The notes beneath the pieces were generated by a model, which was given only the letters and a program-made list of their open reading frames with translations, made no database searches and had not been told where the DNA came from. From Candidatus Bathyarchaeota archaeon (GTDB lineage Archaea; Thermoproteota; Bathyarchaeia; Bathyarchaeales; Bathycorpusculaceae): a stretch of 64,000 bases of DNA. Below are positions 44,749 through 54,240 of this stretch, piece by piece. Position 1 is the first letter of the stretch; each line of letters begins with the position of its first letter. The DNA lies in contig PLTA01000034.1 in assembly GCA_003164295.1 (NCBI GenBank), positions 91,128 to 155,127 of the forward strand. The letters are read 5' to 3'. A program made the translations under genes and the position numbers.

Positions 44749-44844
44749 CGTATAGAAAAGGTTAGAAAAGAACAGAAACGTATGGGAAAGTATGGAAAAG
44801 AATAGGAACGTATACAAAAGTATTAAAAAGAACAGAAAAGTATG
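44749..44844. repeat. 30-bp tandem repeats before the AbrB-like gene
   Basis: Units start at 44765, 44795 and 44825 (the last partial) with a half unit before them. Shared words are GAAAAGAACAGAAACGTATG and GAAAGTATG. A-rich on the plus strand, 20 nt before the AbrB-like start codon, so it is the leader or promoter region of that gene. Confidence 0.7.
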
Positions 44845-44863
44845 TCCATAGAGAAGATTTGAT

Positions 44864-45139
44864 TTGCCGTTAACTCATAGAGTCGAATTTAAAGTACAGT
44901 TGCAAAATCAAAATCGCTTCCAAATACCAAAAATTATTCGATGGGAATACAAACTGGAGCCTTCTCAACCAATGAAGGTCACCCTACGAATATTCAATTT
45001 AGGTTTTTACGAAAGTTTTTTGGGTAAAATGCTTCCCGATGGAAGGGTAACCGTTCCAAGAATAGTGATAGTTCAATTGCATCAGAGAATGCCAGATCTA
45101 AAAGCAAGCTTCCTTGAAGTATATCTTGATCCAGTTTAA
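44864..45139 (+). CDS. AbrB-like (double swapped-hairpin) small protein
   Basis: 91 residues from a TTG. VQLQNQNRFQIPKIIRWEYKLEP (about 10-32) follows the AbrB pattern (GRFxIPKxIRxxxxLEPG), and LPDGRVTVPRIVIVQL (about 56-71) is a second, shorter copy. Such swapped-hairpin barrels bind DNA, often autoregulating; the target is unknown. The 30-bp repeats just upstream could be its operators. Alternatively it is a stand-alone structural barrel. Confidence 0.55.
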   Translation: MPLTHRVEFKVQLQNQNRFQIPKIIRWEYKLEPSQPMKVTLRIFNLGFYESFLGKMLPDGRVTVPRIVIVQLHQRMPDLKASFLEVYLDPV

Positions 45140-45350
45140 CATAATATAGAGATTCACTTAATGTAAATTTTCATTAGATATGGCTTTTTCAAATCTAAAT
45201 GTTCAAAATTCAACAAAAAATGGAGAGATCCAGCTCGTTGAAGTGGCTTGAATATCTTATTCAGAAAGGCAATCTAATGTTCCTACGAAAACGTAAATAA
45301 GTGTCTGTGACACAAACTTAATAGCCTCTCCAAAAAATCATCAAAAGTGT

Positions 45351-45424
45351 GCCGAGGTAGCTCAGCCTGGGAGAGCGCTCGGCTGAAGACCGAGTCGTCG
45401 CATGTTCAAACCCTGCCCTCGGCA
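45351..45424 (+). tRNA. tRNA-Phe (GAA)
   Basis: Acceptor GCCGAGG/CCTCGGC, discriminator A, anticodon stem CTCGG/CCGAG with loop CTGAAGA, anticodon GAA. CCA is encoded at 45425-45427. The T stem GCATG/CCTGC has one T-C mismatch; all other stems pair perfectly. Confidence 0.92.
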
Positions 45425-45509
45425 CCACACCATTAACTTTTAAATGTCCATAAGTTTTTTAGAATAAGAAACATTAGCCCTAACAGCAATCTTTGAAGCG
45501 GATGCATAG

Positions 45510-45932
45510 TTGTACGAGATCTACGTCTACATTATCATTTCTATAGTCTTTGAATCGGGAGGCGGCATGCTGTATGGTGTTGCTGTTGGATTCAACCCAA
45601 TATTTGTTTTTTTGACAACTCTTACAATAAATATTTTAACTGTTTTTGCTTCCGTATTCGTTATCGATAAATTGTTAGATTGGAGAAAAGGGATAAGAAT
45701 TTGGCTCGAAAAAAGAACCAAAAGAGGCCAAAAACTCATTAACAAATATTGTCAGATTGGCATAATAGCAGGAGTGTTTGTGCTCTCGCCAATACAGGTA
45801 GCAGTTGTTGGCCGTCTGCTAGGTATTCAGTCAAACAAATATTATCCTCCATTAATCGTGGGAACAGCACTTAGTGCAGTCGTTTCTTTGGCAATAGCGC
45901 TGGGCATATTCAAGTTAATACTACATTGGTAA
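45510..45932 (+). CDS. Sm_multidrug_ex (COG2426)-like membrane protein
   Basis: 140 residues from TTG. Helices near 5-25, 30-50, 82-102 and 115-136; the basic middle (LLDWRKGIRIWLEKRTKRGQKLI) separates two halves. GGGMLYGVAVGFNP and IAGVFVLSPIQVAVVGRLLGI resemble the small multidrug export family, where P-x(n)-G-AL blocks are typical. Export function of that family is itself poorly shown. Monocistronic after tRNA-Phe. Confidence 0.6.
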   Translation: MYEIYVYIIISIVFESGGGMLYGVAVGFNPIFVFLTTLTINILTVFASVFVIDKLLDWRKGIRIWLEKRTKRGQKLINKYCQIGIIAGVFVLSPIQVAVVGRLLGIQSNKYYPPLIVGTALSAVVSLAIALGIFKLILHW

Positions 45933-45984
45933 TAACTTGCTACATTTATTTACTTGATTTTGACTTGCTACATGAGGATTAATT

Positions 45985-46539
45985 ATGGAACTTGATTCTT
46001 GTATTAAAGGAAGAAGAAGTGTTAGATGTTTTGCAGACAAGCCTGTTTCGAAAGAGCAGATTGAAGCCATTCTTGAAGCTGGAACTTGGGCTCCCACTGC
46101 AATGTCAAGGGAGCCTTGGAGATTTATCATCATAGAAGACAAGAAATTAATTAGCTATGTTTCCGAGGAAACCAAAGTTGCAGTTCAACAGATGATGCCA
46201 CCATTGGCCGAACGATACAAGACAAAAGACGACATAATATGTTATAATGCGCCTGTTCTCGTTCTAATTTGTGCTGAAAAAGATCCACAATGGACCACTA
46301 TGAATCTTGTAGATAGCGCCCTCGCCGCTCAGAACATGTTTTTGAAAGCTTATGAACTTGGGCTCGGAACATGCTATATGGGATTTGTGAGCCTGCTTAG
46401 TAGCAAACCAGAAATCTTAAAGAAAATTGGCGTTCCCGAAAACTGTGATTTAATGGTGCCCTTCATTCTTGGTCATCCGGAAACAAAACAAGGTGCAGGC
46501 AAAAGAAAAAAAACAAATATGCTGAAATGGATTAAGTGA
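45985..46539 (+). CDS. nitroreductase-family flavoprotein
   Basis: 184 residues. CIKGRRSVRCFADKPVSKEQIEAILEAGTWAPTAMSREPWRFIII holds the FMN-binding RRSVR and the NxxPW-type segment; NLVDSALAAQNMFLKAYELGLGTCYMG and FILGHPE are the remaining family blocks. A small FMN-dependent NAD(P)H oxidoreductase; substrate unknown. No domain fused. Ends in LKWIK. Confidence 0.9.
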   Translation: MELDSCIKGRRSVRCFADKPVSKEQIEAILEAGTWAPTAMSREPWRFIIIEDKKLISYVSEETKVAVQQMMPPLAERYKTKDDIICYNAPVLVLICAEKDPQWTTMNLVDSALAAQNMFLKAYELGLGTCYMGFVSLLSSKPEILKKIGVPENCDLMVPFILGHPETKQGAGKRKKTNMLKWIK

Positions 46540-46739
46540 TAAAAGGTAGATTATAGATAAGCTTGGTTTTTCAAGAATAATTTACTAATTTTTTTCTGTT
46601 TTTTTAACTCGTCTATTTTTTGTATTATTTTTAATATAATTCTGGGAAATCCTTAAGACAGACGTTGCCAACCGCACTTGATATGAAATCACCATACAGA
46701 GTAAAATGGGAATTACTACTTAACTGGAATTGATTTTAA

Positions 46740-49700
46740 TTGCCAAGGTCACTTTTTGATTCATTAAATAATTTCATTCGAAAACGGCACCGATTGATTA
46801 TCATCGCCTGGGTTGTTGCAGTTCTGCTTTCGCTTGTTATTATCCCCAGCTTCTTTTCAGCCGTTTCCTATGACTTAACAGGCGGTTTTGGAGCACCATC
46901 AAACACAGAATCAGCTAAAACGGCAAAAATAGTGGATGCTCAATTTCCAAGTTCAAATAATAGTAGCGGTGGTGGAGACAGCATTTTAGTTGTTGTCCAA
47001 AATGCCCAGGTATATTCTGACGTGTTAAAACAGAAGTCCTTGGCTCTCAACAGTACGTTATATAATGATAGAGATGTTGTTAATTACACTGGAGAATCAA
47101 GTCTTTACTCTTTAGAGGATAGTTTGCTTAATTCTTCTGTACCTGCAATACTTGATCAAACGTCAAGTCTTCAATCTAACATAGGCACAATTAATTCTGG
47201 ATTGTATACATTGCAAGATAATCTAACTTTTTTTAGCACAAGTCTGTTTCAATTGCAAGATGGCATCAATCAAACAGCTCAACTGGTATATGGTATACCT
47301 GCGGCATTCGCAAGTGCTTGGCAAGGAATAACTGCCCAAGGCGTAACTGACCCAGAAATAGCTAATTTGGAAGCAAACACAACAGTCTATAGTTTAACAT
47401 CTAATTTTGGAGGCGATGCACAATCCGCCGAGTATTATCAAGCCTTCTTTGGCGCTTGGAGCGCAAGTTTTCAAGCTTTATCAAATGATACGACAGTTTT
47501 CAATCGTGAAACATTTGCTGTAAATCAAGCTGTCACTGAAATGTTGGCAAGTGGACAATTAGATAATCAGACAACCTTAATGGTTGGCTCAGTTGCATCT
47601 AACTTGACTGTTGATAATTGGAACCAGCCCCAAGCAATATCAAATTTAACCATTTCAACCATGACCTCAAGCATTCCTGCGGACATTTCAGCTTCTCTTG
47701 GCGCTTCGCCGTCAAGCCTCGTAAACCAACTGTACAGCTTTGGATTAAATCCTTCAAACTTAACACTTGAAAATTATGCAATTACACTTTTGCAACAAAG
47801 TTACGGTAATTTAACAAGTGCAGTTGCTGGTTTTTCGGTTAATGATTTAATGCAGTCTACCTATCAGCTTGGCAGATCACCTGAAAACACTCAAACATGG
47901 AATTTAGCTTGCGACCTGATTTCAAACGCCACTCAAAGTACTTTTTCACAATCACCGCTATTCACTGTAAACGCAACATCTCTTGGTGATCTCTTATCCG
48001 AGCTTTCACCAAATTCAACCGCAGCTGACATGAACATAGCTATCAACAATGTAATTGAATCTCAGCCCTACACTATGTACCCGTATATTCCATCAACCGC
48101 TTTATCGGGCAATTTTGTCAATTCACAAAACAACACAATGCTCTTAATTTTTGGCTTCTCATCAAGCCCAGACCAAAATACAATTTCCCACGTTGAATCT
48201 GACGTAGCAAATTCCGGCTTACAGAATTTAGGGACAGTTTATGTAACTGGCGGATCGGTTTTGACTAAAGATATACAAAAAGCATTCGTACCTGCCCTTG
48301 AAATAACCATTGGACCGGGTATCGCAATTTCACTTTTAATTGTTGGTCTTCTGTTTTTAGCTCCTGTTGCTGCTTTAATTCCAGTTCTGCTTGGTGGAAT
48401 ATCAGTTTCTGTTGCGCTTGCTGCAATCTATGGTACAATTGTCAAAATAGGTCATGGAACCTTAACGTTCCTTACTCCCACCTTAACGATACTTTTGATG
48501 TTGGGATTAGCCGTAGACTACTCAGTTTTGCAACTAAGACGCACAAGAGAAGAACGCTATAAGGGCAAATCAATTGAGGAAAGCGTTAGTGTTTCAATTA
48601 AGTGGGCCGGTCAAGCAGTTCTAACCGCGGGCATAACTGTAATTGTCGCCTACATCGTTATGGCAGTGGCAAACGTTCCCATCTTTAGCGACGTTGGAAC
48701 CGCCATAGCGCTCGGTGTTTCTATTTTGCTTGCTGCATCACTCACATTGCTACCCGCCATTGAGATTGCATTAGGCGACAAAATATTTTGGCCAGGACTA
48801 AACAAGATTCGCAAAGCAAAGTCTGATCCAAACCAGACTTTTCTAAGACGATTGACTCACGGTACACTTAAGCGGAAAATACCAATAATAATTGTAATCA
48901 GCATAATTGCGATTAGTGCTTTAGTTGTCATGTATAATGCGCCTACAAACGAGGATTTCCTAAAGTTAATGCCAAACTTTCAAAGCAATCAGGGACTCAC
49001 TGTCTTATCAGACAGTTTTGGAAGTGGAACAACTTCGCCAACTTCAATTATAGTAACGACTCCCACTCCGATAACTTATGGAAATAACCAGTTTAACCAA
49101 ACATTACTTGATCAGATTGAGCAAATCACCGCTACCGCAAAGAACTCTAAAGGAATAGATACTGTTACAGGACCAACTAGGCCTTTTGGAACTTTGTTTA
49201 ATTACTCGGGTGTGGAAAACTTGTCTGCGACACTGTCCATGCAATATGAGAGCCAGATGTTTTCAACAATTGGAAATGACAATAAAACGGTAATGATTAC
49301 GGTTGGTCTATCAGATAGAGCTGAGAGTGCAGCTGCAAGTAGCGCCTTACAGGGAATGGAGAAAAACATTAACCAGCTACCTCTGATTAGCGGTTTAACA
49401 GTTCACTTTGGCGGTGAAACCCAATCTGCCTATGACAATCACATGTTTATGGTTAACCTGATTCCTGAGGTTGTGGTTATTCTTGCAGCTGCGGTTTACG
49501 TGATTTTATTTGTACAGTTGAGATCAGCTTTTACACCTATCCGCCTGATAATTACAATCCTCTGCAGTGTTGTTTTCGCCTTAGCAATTACTTCAATTAC
49601 ATTCTACTTCATACTTAATCTGCCAATCTTAGACTTTGGACCTTTATTCGTAGTTGTAACCATGCTTGGTGTCGGAATAGACTATGATATATTCTTCTTA

Positions 49701-50033
49701 ACTCGCATTCGTGAAGAAGTTCTCAGTGGAAAAACAGACAACGAAGCAATAGTTACAGCCGTCGACAGAGTCTGGGTAACCATCCTCGGCCTTGGGCTTG
49801 TGCTTGCCACGGTGTTCGCATCACTGATTATAACTGGTATTCCTCTGCTTCAAGAAATCGCCCTTGCAGTCGCCGCAGCAATTTTGATTGATGTAACCAT
49901 CGTCATTCTTTTCTTTGTACCTTCACTGATGGGTTTAGCGCAAAAACTTAACTGGTGGCCCTATAAACTATCCAAAGACATTAAACAAGAAAATAAACAA
50001 ACTGAAAACGTGAAGCATGCCAATGAACACTGA
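46740..50033 (+). CDS. MMPL/RND-superfamily transporter
   Basis: 1097 residues, TTG start. An N-terminal helix (20-42), a very long outside domain (about 45-515) rich in Asn/Ser/Thr with many NxS/T sites, then five to six helices with GLAVDYS at about 588; a sixth segment, a second smaller outside domain (about 730-895), and the second helix bundle with GVGIDYD at about 977. The G-x-x-x-D-Y residues in helices 4 and 10 carry the proton path of MmpL proteins. Probably exports lipids or lipid-linked molecules. The first loop is larger than in most MMPL proteins. Monocistronic. Confidence 0.88.
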   Translation: MPRSLFDSLNNFIRKRHRLIIIAWVVAVLLSLVIIPSFFSAVSYDLTGGFGAPSNTESAKTAKIVDAQFPSSNNSSGGGDSILVVVQNAQVYSDVLKQKSLALNSTLYNDRDVVNYTGESSLYSLEDSLLNSSVPAILDQTSSLQSNIGTINSGLYTLQDNLTFFSTSLFQLQDGINQTAQLVYGIPAAFASAWQGITAQGVTDPEIANLEANTTVYSLTSNFGGDAQSAEYYQAFFGAWSASFQALSNDTTVFNRETFAVNQAVTEMLASGQLDNQTTLMVGSVASNLTVDNWNQPQAISNLTISTMTSSIPADISASLGASPSSLVNQLYSFGLNPSNLTLENYAITLLQQSYGNLTSAVAGFSVNDLMQSTYQLGRSPENTQTWNLACDLISNATQSTFSQSPLFTVNATSLGDLLSELSPNSTAADMNIAINNVIESQPYTMYPYIPSTALSGNFVNSQNNTMLLIFGFSSSPDQNTISHVESDVANSGLQNLGTVYVTGGSVLTKDIQKAFVPALEITIGPGIAISLLIVGLLFLAPVAALIPVLLGGISVSVALAAIYGTIVKIGHGTLTFLTPTLTILLMLGLAVDYSVLQLRRTREERYKGKSIEESVSVSIKWAGQAVLTAGITVIVAYIVMAVANVPIFSDVGTAIALGVSILLAASLTLLPAIEIALGDKIFWPGLNKIRKAKSDPNQTFLRRLTHGTLKRKIPIIIVISIIAISALVVMYNAPTNEDFLKLMPNFQSNQGLTVLSDSFGSGTTSPTSIIVTTPTPITYGNNQFNQTLLDQIEQITATAKNSKGIDTVTGPTRPFGTLFNYSGVENLSATLSMQYESQMFSTIGNDNKTVMITVGLSDRAESAAASSALQGMEKNINQLPLISGLTVHFGGETQSAYDNHMFMVNLIPEVVVILAAAVYVILFVQLRSAFTPIRLIITILCSVVFALAITSITFYFILNLPILDFGPLFVVVTMLGVGIDYDIFFLTRIREEVLSGKTDNEAIVTAVDRVWVTILGLGLVLATVFASLIITGIPLLQEIALAVAAAILIDVTIVILFFVPSLMGLAQKLNWWPYKLSKDIKQENKQTENVKHANEH

Positions 50034-50082
50034 CTAATTTAAAAAATGAAACAATAAGCTCCAGAACCATAAATCGAAATAA

Positions 50083-50697
50083 TCACTTTCTTTTTTTCTC
50101 CCCTTCAGGCATTACAATTCCATCATTTAGACACCCATAAATGACTGCTTTTCCTTCCAAAAACAGTTTCCCAACATATGCACATGTAACCGCATCAAGT
50201 TCATGATCACTCATCGCTAGGCACAACCCTTTTATCCCCAAATCTTCGAGACCACCCTTTAATCTTTCGAGCCCTTGCTGTTTTCTTGCAATCCCCAACA
50301 CGTCCTGAGCACCTCCTGGATAAGCCTCTACTACCACGAAATTTTCCCTTTCAAGAATCTGTTTCAAGAGCATGCCTCGTTCGGTTAATTTTCTCATAGG
50401 ACCAAGGGTCACAGGGAAAAATTTTATGTGCCTTTTTAACAGTTCCTTGTCACATTCTCTTAAATGATTTCCGTTTCGTTCTTCAAGAGATTTCCTGCCA
50501 GGCGGTAGACTTAAAGGAGAGGTAATGGCAACAATTTTAGGGTGGATTGGGCTGATTTTTTCCAAGATTTCGACATCTGAGTAGATTAGGGAAGTTTCAA
50601 CTTTCATGTTTAATAGTTCACAATAACCAGTTGGGCGTGTTTCAACTCCAGCTAAATCTAAACCAACAATCGACATTGTGCTGGACATTTCATTCAA
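50083..50697 (-). CDS. DUF429-family (predicted RNase H-fold) protein
   Basis: 204 residues, or 197 from an ATG at 50676. MSIVGLDLAGVETRPTGYC is the first strand with the Asp of the RNase H fold; IVAITSPLSLPPGRKSLEERNGNHLRECDKELLKR and EAYPGGAQDVLGI follow DUF429, and SDHELDAVTCAYVGKLFLEGKAVIYG supplies the later acidic residues. A nuclease role is a family prediction. Separate from neighbours. Confidence 0.75.
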   Translation of the reverse strand: MNEMSSTMSIVGLDLAGVETRPTGYCELLNMKVETSLIYSDVEILEKISPIHPKIVAITSPLSLPPGRKSLEERNGNHLRECDKELLKRHIKFFPVTLGPMRKLTERGMLLKQILERENFVVVEAYPGGAQDVLGIARKQQGLERLKGGLEDLGIKGLCLAMSDHELDAVTCAYVGKLFLEGKAVIYGCLNDGIVMPEGEKKRK

Positions 50698-50906
50698 GGT
50701 TTCTAATAATTCTTACATAAAACACTCAAAAGTTACCATGTTCTACCCCCGCAATCAAAGGGTTTTAGCGCATAATTGTCAACAAAAAATTGGTTTTCCA
50801 TCATTTTTTACCTTCAAAAGAGCGCTTATTTAGCCTTTTTACAGGCAATGGATAGAAAGTGTTTTATGTACATCCATGTGATAACATCAACCGTAAAGGG
50901 ATATCC

Positions 50907-51071
50907 ATGGCAAAATGCCCAACTTGTGGAAAAGAAGTTAAAACCGCTACAAAAACTTGGAAGATGGCTGGCAAACCAGACAAGAAAGGAAAACGCACAC
51001 AGCTTACCATAGCTCTATACAAGTGCTGTGATAAGAGTTTCCGCGAAGTCTTAGATAAGAAAAAAATCTAA
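50907..51071 (+). CDS. Cren7-like zinc-ribbon DNA-binding protein
   Basis: 54 residues from the ATG at 50907. CPTCGKEVKTATKTWKMAGKPDKKGKRTQLTIALYKCCDKSFREVL aligns with Cren7, where the middle reads TGKEVELVPIKVWQLAPKGRKG..KIGLFK.PETGKYFRAKV: the W..A..GK pattern, the L(T/K)I(A/G)L(Y/F)K strand and the FR end are shared. Cren7 bends and compacts DNA in Crenarchaeota. This one adds a Cys pair at each end, likely a zinc site. A T-rich terminator follows. Confidence 0.65.
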   Translation: MAKCPTCGKEVKTATKTWKMAGKPDKKGKRTQLTIALYKCCDKSFREVLDKKKI

Positions 51072-51090
51072 TTTAAAATCTTCCAGTTTC

Positions 51091-51114
51091 CTTTTTCTTT
51101 TTTTTTATTTTTTT
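51091..51114 (+). terminator. T-rich archaeal terminator after the Cren7-like gene
   Basis: Runs of five, nine and seven T on the plus strand within 24 bases, starting about 20 nt after the stop. Archaeal RNA polymerase stops at such tracts without a hairpin. Confidence 0.6.
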
Positions 51115-51179
51115 AATTGTGGTCTCGTAACTACCACAACAAACGATCAACAAACTGTTACTTAGCTCAGGCGGGTCTG

Positions 51180-51848
51180 TTAATAAATTAACGTGTAAAT
51201 CGTTTTCTGTCCGTTTAAAACAGCTTCTACCCGTTCTGGAAATAATCCATTAACGATAAAACATTTAATTTGCAACTGTACTATCAATTTTGTCAAATGC
51301 TTGTCAACAATAGTTCTTGTATTCATAGCTTCAAGCTGTTTAGCTGATATCTGATCAATCAATTGGGCATCTGAACACGTTTTGGGGTCGCAGGTAAAAA
51401 TCCCTTCGACATCTTTTGCCAAAACAACTTTACTTATACACAATCGGCTTGCCAAATAGACTGCAATTGAATCCGAAGTCACGTCCCAAGAGTTTTCTAA
51501 AGGATCATTATTTAACATGAAATTTGAAGGCAAAAAAACAGGTATCTGATGCAAATCAAAAGCGTTTTGAATCTGATCAAATTGATTTATCACCTTTGAC
51601 CCCCCAATCAAATCGGACAGTAAAAATCCATACTGATCCATTCCCAAAATCGCCATCCGATGCGAAACTCCATTGGATAACCTAAATCGTTTATCTGCAT
51701 CTCGTACAACATCAGTGAATTCGCCGCCCCCTGGAACCACAATAATCCTGTACCTATTAGAGGCATTACTTAACTTCGTGCATAACGCCTTCAGTTTCTC
51801 TGGGTAGACTGCTAAGCTGCCGCCAATTTTTATTATTGTTGCATCCAC
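51180..51848 (-). CDS. mfnE: MfnE, [5-(aminomethyl)furan-3-yl]methyl phosphate kinase
   Basis: 222 residues, amino-acid-kinase fold: IIKIGGSLAVYPEKL at the start, RIIVVPGGGEFTDVVRDADKRFRLS and SDSIAVYLASRLCISKVVLAKDVEGIFTCDP for ATP binding. The size and context match MfnE, which phosphorylates aminomethylfuran phosphate for condensation with tyramine-glutamate in methanofuran synthesis. Its start overlaps the mfnF end by 16 nt. Last gene of the cluster in transcription order. Confidence 0.85.
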   Translation of the reverse strand: MDATIIKIGGSLAVYPEKLKALCTKLSNASNRYRIIVVPGGGEFTDVVRDADKRFRLSNGVSHRMAILGMDQYGFLLSDLIGGSKVINQFDQIQNAFDLHQIPVFLPSNFMLNNDPLENSWDVTSDSIAVYLASRLCISKVVLAKDVEGIFTCDPKTCSDAQLIDQISAKQLEAMNTRTIVDKHLTKLIVQLQIKCFIVNGLFPERVEAVLNGQKTIYTLIY

Positions 51849-52906
51849 GTTATGGGTTCTCCTTCAAGTTTGCTAGCAGTCATTAAGGCAACGCCAAATG
51901 CAGGAGTTGCTAGGGCGACGCTGCTTTGAATTAAGGTGGCTAAATCAATAATGTCTATTATGCCGACTTTTTCAGCAGCTTTTCTTGCAAGAAAATCTTT
52001 GCCCAAACCTGTAATCACTACGGATACTTTATGGGGCGTTAATTTTTTTGTGTCAAAGTAGACTTTACTTAAACCCTCGACAATCTGAAGAATTTGCTGG
52101 TCATAAACGTACTTTGCCATGTTGATGATTTCTTGTTTTGTCAACAACTCGGTGTCAGCGCAAACTACCCTTGCTAATCGTGTTAAAGCTTCAGTAGACG
52201 TCTTTCCTCGACCATCGGCAGTTTCACATGTATACTCTTTCTCAGTTATGTTTCCTAAAGCTAAGTGAACATCTCCCGATAACGCAAAAAACTCGGAAGA
52301 GACGCCAGCAACACTATTTTTTATCGGAATAGAATGCACAATCGCCGCAATATTAGTCCGTAAGCTTCCGGTGTAAACAAGTTCTCCGCACACAAGCTTT
52401 TCCAAATCTGTTTTTCCTTTAGCAACAACCTGCCCATCTACAATTGGGATTATGCTGGTGCTTGTGCTTCCAACATCAACAACAACACAATCCTTAACCC
52501 GCTTTGCAACCAGCCATCCGGTTGCAACCCAATTTGCAGCGGCAACCGCAAGCGGCTCATGTTCTGCGGTGCTTAAGGGTACAAGTTTTACATTGGTATT
52601 TAACACATAAACAGGCACATCAGGGAAAACATCTTTGATTACGGTCAAAATCTTGAGTACTCCTTCCCGCTTGGTTGCGTAGACATCTGATAATTCTGCA
52701 GTCATAGTTACGCCTAGACCATCCAGCCTGCCGATGTTTAACCGTTCTTTAAGAGCTAAAAGAACAGATGCGAACTTTTCTGGTTCTTTCCAAATTGGGA
52801 AATATTCGGTTGCTACTCTGAAATATTGAAGTTTCCCATTTTGCGTGGTTATGAAGGCAGCTTTTGTGTTGGCGCCTCCAACATCAAAGCCTAGCACATT
52901 TACCAA
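51833..52906 (-). CDS. mfnF: MfnF, (4-{4-[2-(gamma-glutamylamino)ethyl]phenoxymethyl}furan-2-yl)methanamine synthase
   Basis: 357 residues of the hydantoinase/actin-like ATPase fold: VLGFDVGGANTKAAF (1-17), DCVVVDVGSTSTSIIPI (about 156-172) and VVITGLGKDFLARKAAEKVG. This family was long called H4MPT-linked C1 transfer pathway protein. MfnF couples the activated furan to gamma-glutamyl-tyramine. One base separates it from mfnD, and it overlaps mfnE. Assignment relies on fold plus neighbours. Confidence 0.87.
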   Translation of the reverse strand: MVNVLGFDVGGANTKAAFITTQNGKLQYFRVATEYFPIWKEPEKFASVLLALKERLNIGRLDGLGVTMTAELSDVYATKREGVLKILTVIKDVFPDVPVYVLNTNVKLVPLSTAEHEPLAVAAANWVATGWLVAKRVKDCVVVDVGSTSTSIIPIVDGQVVAKGKTDLEKLVCGELVYTGSLRTNIAAIVHSIPIKNSVAGVSSEFFALSGDVHLALGNITEKEYTCETADGRGKTSTEALTRLARVVCADTELLTKQEIINMAKYVYDQQILQIVEGLSKVYFDTKKLTPHKVSVVITGLGKDFLARKAAEKVGIIDIIDLATLIQSSVALATPAFGVALMTASKLEGEPITWMQQ

Positions 52907-52907
52907 G

Positions 52908-54140
52908 CTATTTCCCTCTTGTGATAATGTTGAGAAGGCGCTTTTTAGCTTCTTCTAACCTTAATCCTGCATCTTCCATGGAAGTGCCTTGTCCCGCAAT
53001 TAATCCACATGCTTTTTGATTATCGTTTAGTGGAAAAGGTGGTGAAACAACCTCGCTTATTTGAGCGGCTCTCTGAAAATCCGAAATTGTGGGAAGAGGC
53101 GTTTCCAGTTTTGAAAAACAAACAAAGCCGTTTGTTTCAGTTTTGGTTGGAAGTTCATCTTTCAAAATAGCGTTTACCCCGACTTGTGCAACATTGAAAT
53201 TTGCGATTCGACTCAAACCTACGTATGACGTTGTTAACCTTGGATTAACATCCATTACAAACAGTTTATTCTTTCCCAAAACTAGATCAACGCCCACATA
53301 ACCTTTTAAGCCAGAAAAACATGCCGCGGTCTTTGCCGCCAATGCAAATGCTTCTTCTTTAAACGGGTGATCAAAAGGAACAGCGCCGCCTTCATAACTT
53401 GAAATATCCTCGGGGGAACCAATCTTAACGATTTGTTGATTTAAGCTAAGGGGCAATGCCTTACTTTTTGCACAAATTAAGCTGACGCTTGCGGTTTCGC
53501 CGTGAATAAATTTTTGAACTATAAAAAGACGGTTGCAAGATTCGATTTTTATTTTTTTAATTGCTTGGGCGATTTGATCTTCTTCTTGTACCATACTTAA
53601 ACCGTTACAACTTACTCCATCCACGGGCTTAAACACCAAAGGATAGCTTAACTTGCTTTTTATTTCTCGTTTAATTTGCATTAAATCTTCAGTAACATTA
53701 AAAACCAAAGTTCTAGGTGTAGAAATTCCTTTTTTCTCCAAGATTTGATAAAGAACTGTTTTGTCGATAACCTTTTGGATTGTTTTGGATTCGCAGTTAA
53801 GCGAAATCTTCCCGGTTTTCTTGACTAGATCTACTATTGATTGAAGGGTTTGTCCTGTTTCGGGCGCTATTACCAAAATTGCATCGTTGATTTTGGCAAT
53901 GTTGACCAGCAACTTTTTGGCTTCTTCGGAATAGAAAATTGGCACAATATAATCTGCGTTTAGGGGCGGGTTTAGTTTTGAAAGGCTGTCATCAAGTAAA
54001 ACCGTTATTTCATGTTCAGCCGCTTTTAAATCTGAAACAATAGTGCGTAATATTCCGAATCCTTCAGCTAAAACGCTACGTGAAATAGGTTGACTTGCGT
54101 ATCCACCACCTGAAATATGCTCGTAAATTAGAATTTTCAA
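52908..54140 (-). CDS. mfnD: MfnD, tyramine-L-glutamate ligase
   Basis: 410 residues, ATP-grasp. Opens MKILIYEHISGGGYASQPISRSVLAEGFGILR, which is typical of MfnD; the ATP-grasp core includes YPLVFKPVDGVSCNGLSMVQEEDQ (about 170-193), RLFIVQKFIHGETASVSLICA and LFVMDVNPRLTTSYVGLSR (metal-binding D.N). It joins glutamate to tyramine made by MfnA. Between it and mfnA lies a toxin-antitoxin pair; directly followed by mfnF. Confidence 0.9.
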   Translation of the reverse strand: MKILIYEHISGGGYASQPISRSVLAEGFGILRTIVSDLKAAEHEITVLLDDSLSKLNPPLNADYIVPIFYSEEAKKLLVNIAKINDAILVIAPETGQTLQSIVDLVKKTGKISLNCESKTIQKVIDKTVLYQILEKKGISTPRTLVFNVTEDLMQIKREIKSKLSYPLVFKPVDGVSCNGLSMVQEEDQIAQAIKKIKIESCNRLFIVQKFIHGETASVSLICAKSKALPLSLNQQIVKIGSPEDISSYEGGAVPFDHPFKEEAFALAAKTAACFSGLKGYVGVDLVLGKNKLFVMDVNPRLTTSYVGLSRIANFNVAQVGVNAILKDELPTKTETNGFVCFSKLETPLPTISDFQRAAQISEVVSPPFPLNDNQKACGLIAGQGTSMEDAGLRLEEAKKRLLNIITRGK

Positions 54141-54240
54141 TGTAACGTAGCCTTCGTGAATCGATGAAATCTGCCTCGCGACGTTAAACCTTTTTGATTT
54201 CTTTCATTGTTAACTATGTTTTTTAATAGTGCAAACATTG

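Noticed and set aside
44749..44844. Possible CRISPR-like array
   Set aside because: Units are adjacent without unique spacers, so it is a simple tandem repeat. No cas gene is in the window.
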